Shown here in pieces: positions 4,160 to 5,079 of a stretch of DNA of 5,079 bases. Source of the stretch: an uncultured bacterium (GTDB taxonomy: Bacteria > Patescibacteriota > Minisyncoccia > Phycocordibacterales > UBA918); NCBI GenBank assembly GCA_913046815.1, contig CAJWTE010000037.1:1-5079 (forward strand), in the 5' to 3' direction. Both the position numbers and the translations under genes were made by a program. Position 1 is the stretch's first letter, and every line of letters starts with the position of its first letter. Below the pieces are notes generated by a model. It was not told where the DNA came from and searched no databases. It worked only from the letters and a program-made list of their open reading frames with translations.

Positions 4160-4186
4160 ATGTTAGCAGAAATGTAACTTTGGCAA
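4160..4186 (-). promoter_or_regulatory. Promoter of the prenyltransferase operon, probably leaderless
   Basis: TGCTAACAT (4168-4160 on the minus strand) is an extended -10-like element, with TAACAT matching 4 of 6. TTGCCA (4186-4181, 5 of 6 to TTGACA) lies 15 bases upstream. The -10 ends 6 bases before the ATG at 4153. The 52-bp palindrome starts 5 bases beyond the -35, so a protein bound there could control the operon. Confidence 0.5.
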
Positions 4187-4190
4187 CACT

Positions 4191-4242
4191 TTACGACTCA
4201 GTAATTCACTATCATATATGGTAGTGGATTACTGAGTCGTAA
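4191..4242 (+). repeat. 52-bp near-perfect palindrome upstream of the prenyltransferase operon
   Basis: Two 26-base arms meet at the CATATATG centre (4213-4220), with the outer arms TTACGACTCAGTAAT and ATTACTGAGTCGTAA. The only two departures (4206/4227 and 4212/4221) are T opposite G. These pair as U-G in plus-strand RNA but clash as A-C in minus-strand RNA. A further TGAGTC half-site follows at 4243-4248, ten bases after the one at 4233. No T-tract follows on either side, so it is not a terminator. Confidence 0.8.
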
Positions 4243-4254
4243 TGAGTCAAAATT

Positions 4255-4314
4255 TACGTAACTATCTACGTAGATAGTTACGTAGATACCTATGTAGATG
4301 ATTATATAATCCAC
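4255..4314 (+). repeat. 12-bp iteron-like tandem array containing a perfect 30-bp palindrome
   Basis: Units start every 12 bases: TACGTAACTATC (4255), TACGTAGATAGT (4267), TACGTAGATACC (4279), TATGTAGATGAT (4291) and TATATAATCCAC (4303), decaying to the right. The first two and a half units (4255-4284) also form a perfect 30-bp palindrome centred on TACGTA. An AT-rich palindrome ATTATATAAT lies at 4301-4310. TAATCCACG (4307-4315) matches the DnaA box TTATCCACA at 7 of 9, too weak to claim. Confidence 0.75.
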
Positions 4315-4393
4315 GTTGTAACCCTAACCAAATCCCGCACGTACAATTTCAATTCTAATCAACCATTAACCACGCTGCAACTCTACCTCATTA

Positions 4394-4419
4394 CATTCCT
4401 TCAGTTGACTGAAAGAATG
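4394..4419 (-). other. 26-bp hairpin next to the 48-bp palindrome
   Basis: CATTCCTTCAGT (4394-4405) and ACTGAAAGAATG (4408-4419) form a 12-bp stem with a 2-base centre. The single departure is a wobble only on the minus strand. It shares two bases with the 48-bp palindrome beginning at 4418, so the two could be alternative or stacked hairpins. Confidence 0.45.
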
Positions 4420-4465
4420 CAAAGCACAAAAACCTTCGATTAATCGAAGGTTTTTGTGCTTTGCA
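4418..4465. terminator. 48-bp perfect palindrome, probably a two-way terminator
   Basis: The arms pair without mismatch from T4418 to A4465. The core is CCTTCGAT/ATCGAAGG flanked by AAAAA and TTTTT, the symmetrical form of a bidirectional intrinsic terminator. The outer GCAAAGCAC/GTGCTTTGC extends the stem beyond what a terminator needs. It lies about 265 bases before the prenyltransferase start; no gene obviously ends just before it on either strand. Confidence 0.6.
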
Positions 4466-4507
4466 CTGCCTTAAGTAAACCATGTTTGCTTTTCAAGTGG
4501 TATGCGA

Positions 4508-4583
4508 TGACGACCAGCAGTGACAACAATACAATGACAACAAGCAGTGACAACAATACAATGACAACAAGCAGTGACAACAA
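4508..4583 (+). repeat. TGACAACAA direct-repeat array, 27-bp higher-order period
   Basis: Exact TGACAACAA copies begin at 4521, 4535, 4548, 4562 and 4575, preceded by a degenerate TGACGACCA at 4508. Spacing alternates 13, 14, 13, 14 and 13, giving a 27-bp unit from 4517 repeated about two and a half times without change between copies. The spacers are alternately GCAG and TACAA. Identical copies suggest recent expansion or strong constraint. Confidence 0.85.
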
Positions 4584-4595
4584 ATTGCATGGGAT

Positions 4596-4629
4596 AAAAG
4601 AAAAACGCGAGGTTTTTCTTCCTCACGTT
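4596..4629 (-). terminator. Intrinsic terminator for the GC-rich gene on the right
   Basis: On the minus strand AACGTGAGG (4629-4621) pairs with CCTCGCGTT (4612-4604) around AAGAAAAA, with one U-G pair. TTTTTCTTTT (4605-4596) follows. The wobble works only on this strand. It lies about 60 bases after the stop of the gene ending at 4689. Confidence 0.75.
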
Positions 4630-4655
4630 CGTACTCTTCGTTATGTGCAAGTGCT

Positions 4656-4681
4656 GCCGGCGGGACTGGCGCCCCGCCGGC
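4656..4681 (-). other. GC-rich 9-bp hairpin just after the right-hand gene
   Basis: GCCGGCGGG (4656-4664) and CCCGCCGGC (4673-4681) pair around 8 bases, starting 7 bases past the stop codon. No T-tract follows, so it more likely protects the 3' end or marks old terminator sequence. It belongs to the GC-rich segment. Confidence 0.55.
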
Positions 4682-4688
4682 TAGCTTG

Positions 4689-5079
4689 TCAGCTCTTCCA
4701 CAGCGACATGGCGTCATGCCAAGTCGCACCACTACCCCAGACCACGGCCTCGTTGACCGTCTTGTGCCGGCCCCTGAACTTGCCCCACATGGATTGGGGC
4801 AGGTTCATCACGAGCACTGAGCCGTCATTGCACGGCACCGGACCGCCGCCGGTCGAGGAATAAACTTCCGCCTGGCAGAACTTGCCAGTGCGTTCCCCTG
4901 TAGCTGGGTTAATGGCCCAGACCAAAGTCTGGGCGGTATATCCCTTGGCGCTCAGGCCAGGGTTCCAGAAAGAACCCTCGTAAACAGCGCCGGCGATCAC
5001 GGCCGCCGCAGGGGTATTCAACATACCTGTTTTCCACGGAGTTACCGCGGGCGACGTATCCGCCTTGGCTGCCACGGGC
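4689..5079 (-). CDS. Unrecognised, possibly exported protein, 5' part beyond the window
   Basis: The frame is open from the window edge to TGA (4691-4689), giving at least 130 residues. GTG at 5075 is a possible start, but the codons before it (Pro, Val) are also open, so the gene probably begins off-window. The visible part opens with an Ala/Thr/Pro-rich stretch (AAKADTSPAVTP) like a linker or export region. A compact domain rich in Trp and Gly follows (GSFWNPG, LVWAINPATGERTGKFC, VPCNDGSVLVMNLP, WGKFRGRHK, AVVWGSGATWHDAMSLWKS). Two cysteines (KFC and VPC, 17 residues apart) could form a disulfide. I do not recognise the family. The DNA is far richer in GC than the rest (39 of 60 bases at 4741-4800 against 20 of 60 at 3481-3540), which suggests foreign origin or a different codon regime. 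A terminator on the same strand follows. Confidence 0.6.
   Translation of the reverse strand, partial: PVAAKADTSPAVTPWKTGMLNTPAAAVIAGAVYEGSFWNPGLSAKGYTAQTLVWAINPATGERTGKFCQAEVYSSTGGGPVPCNDGSVLVMNLPQSMWGKFRGRHKTVNEAVVWGSGATWHDAMSLWKS

Larger units (their letters stand above)
4154..4688. other. Repeat-dense region of about 535 bases without a credible gene
   Basis: It lies between two minus-strand genes. From left to right it holds the prenyltransferase promoter, a 52-bp palindrome (4191-4242), a 12-bp repeat array (4255-4314), a C-rich, G-poor stretch with CTAACC/TTAACC words (about 4316-4390), a 26-bp hairpin (4394-4419), a 48-bp palindrome (4418-4465), a TGACAACAA array (4508-4583), a minus-strand terminator (4596-4629) and a GC-rich hairpin (4656-4681). 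Frames open across it translate the repeats and reverse-complement the genuine right-hand gene; none has a promoter or recognisable protein. Confidence 0.7.

Noticed and set aside
3966..4160. Minus-strand open frame starting at 4160, overlapping the prenyltransferase start
   Set aside because: It is out of frame with the prenyltransferase, and its ATG lies in the -10 box; the 4153 start gives the UbiA motifs.
4307..4315. DnaA box TAATCCACG
   Set aside because: It matches only 7 of 9 bases and stands without a cluster of better boxes, so it is mentioned only as context for the iteron array.
4508..4583. CRISPR-like array
   Set aside because: The repeats are 9 bases with 4-5-base spacers that themselves repeat; there are no unique spacers and no cas gene.
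4456..4863. Open frames on both strands over the repeat array, giving TTSSDN-type or Cys/His-type peptide repeats
   Set aside because: They translate the TGACAACAA array and then run antisense or out of frame to the right-hand gene. The terminator inside them argues against coding.
1..5079. Alternative genetic code with TGA read as glycine, as in some Patescibacteria
   Set aside because: The AT-rich genes end in TAA or TAG, which first hinted at it, but their conserved glycines are all GGN and the frames are complete without reading any TGA.

Overview
The window looks like a piece of an AT-rich bacterial genome, probably from an uncultivated lineage. I lean towards Patescibacteria (the Candidate Phyla Radiation). 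The reasons are small single-domain proteins, tiny uncharacterised membrane and zinc-finger-like proteins, a secreted staphylococcal-type nuclease, the absence of Shine-Dalgarno sites, and -10 boxes sitting directly on start codons. That placement is inference; no rRNA or marker gene is present to test it.

Layout. On the left edge is the first 136 codons of a minus-strand calcineurin-like metallophosphoesterase (1-409). Next, on the plus strand, is a toxin-first type II toxin-antitoxin module of the HigB/HigA kind (605-1212). An imperfect 24-bp direct repeat brackets it, and an 18-bp palindrome lies between the two genes. A two-way terminator separates it from a 64-aa two-helix membrane protein (1371-1565, minus). 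That gene is divergent from a 64-aa C2H2-type small protein (1611-1805, plus), whose stop codon overlaps the stop of a convergent secreted thermonuclease (1802-2284, minus).

From 4153 down to 2353 is a minus-strand operon: a UbiA-family prenyltransferase resembling lycopene elongases, a four-helix membrane protein interrupted by an in-frame TAG, and a membrane-anchored type 1 copper protein (cupredoxin) with a Met/Asp/Glu-rich linker. The operon ends in a clear terminator whose T-tract runs into the nuclease promoter. Lipid or carotenoid-type modification, a possible redox membrane protein and a surface copper protein suggest an envelope or electron-transfer role, but no specific pathway is proven.

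About 535 bases (4154-4688) carry no credible gene and are dense in structure: a 52-bp palindrome, a 12-bp iteron-like array containing a perfect 30-bp palindrome, a 26-bp hairpin, a 48-bp palindrome shaped like a two-way terminator, a TGACAACAA array and a minus-strand terminator. The right edge (4689-5079) is much richer in GC and encodes the C-terminal part of an unrecognised, possibly exported protein.

Two window-wide points stand out. Seven genes have a -10-like hexamer ending exactly 6 or 8 bases before their ATG, which implies mostly leaderless transcripts. The repeat-dense intergenic block has no explanation from its neighbouring genes.
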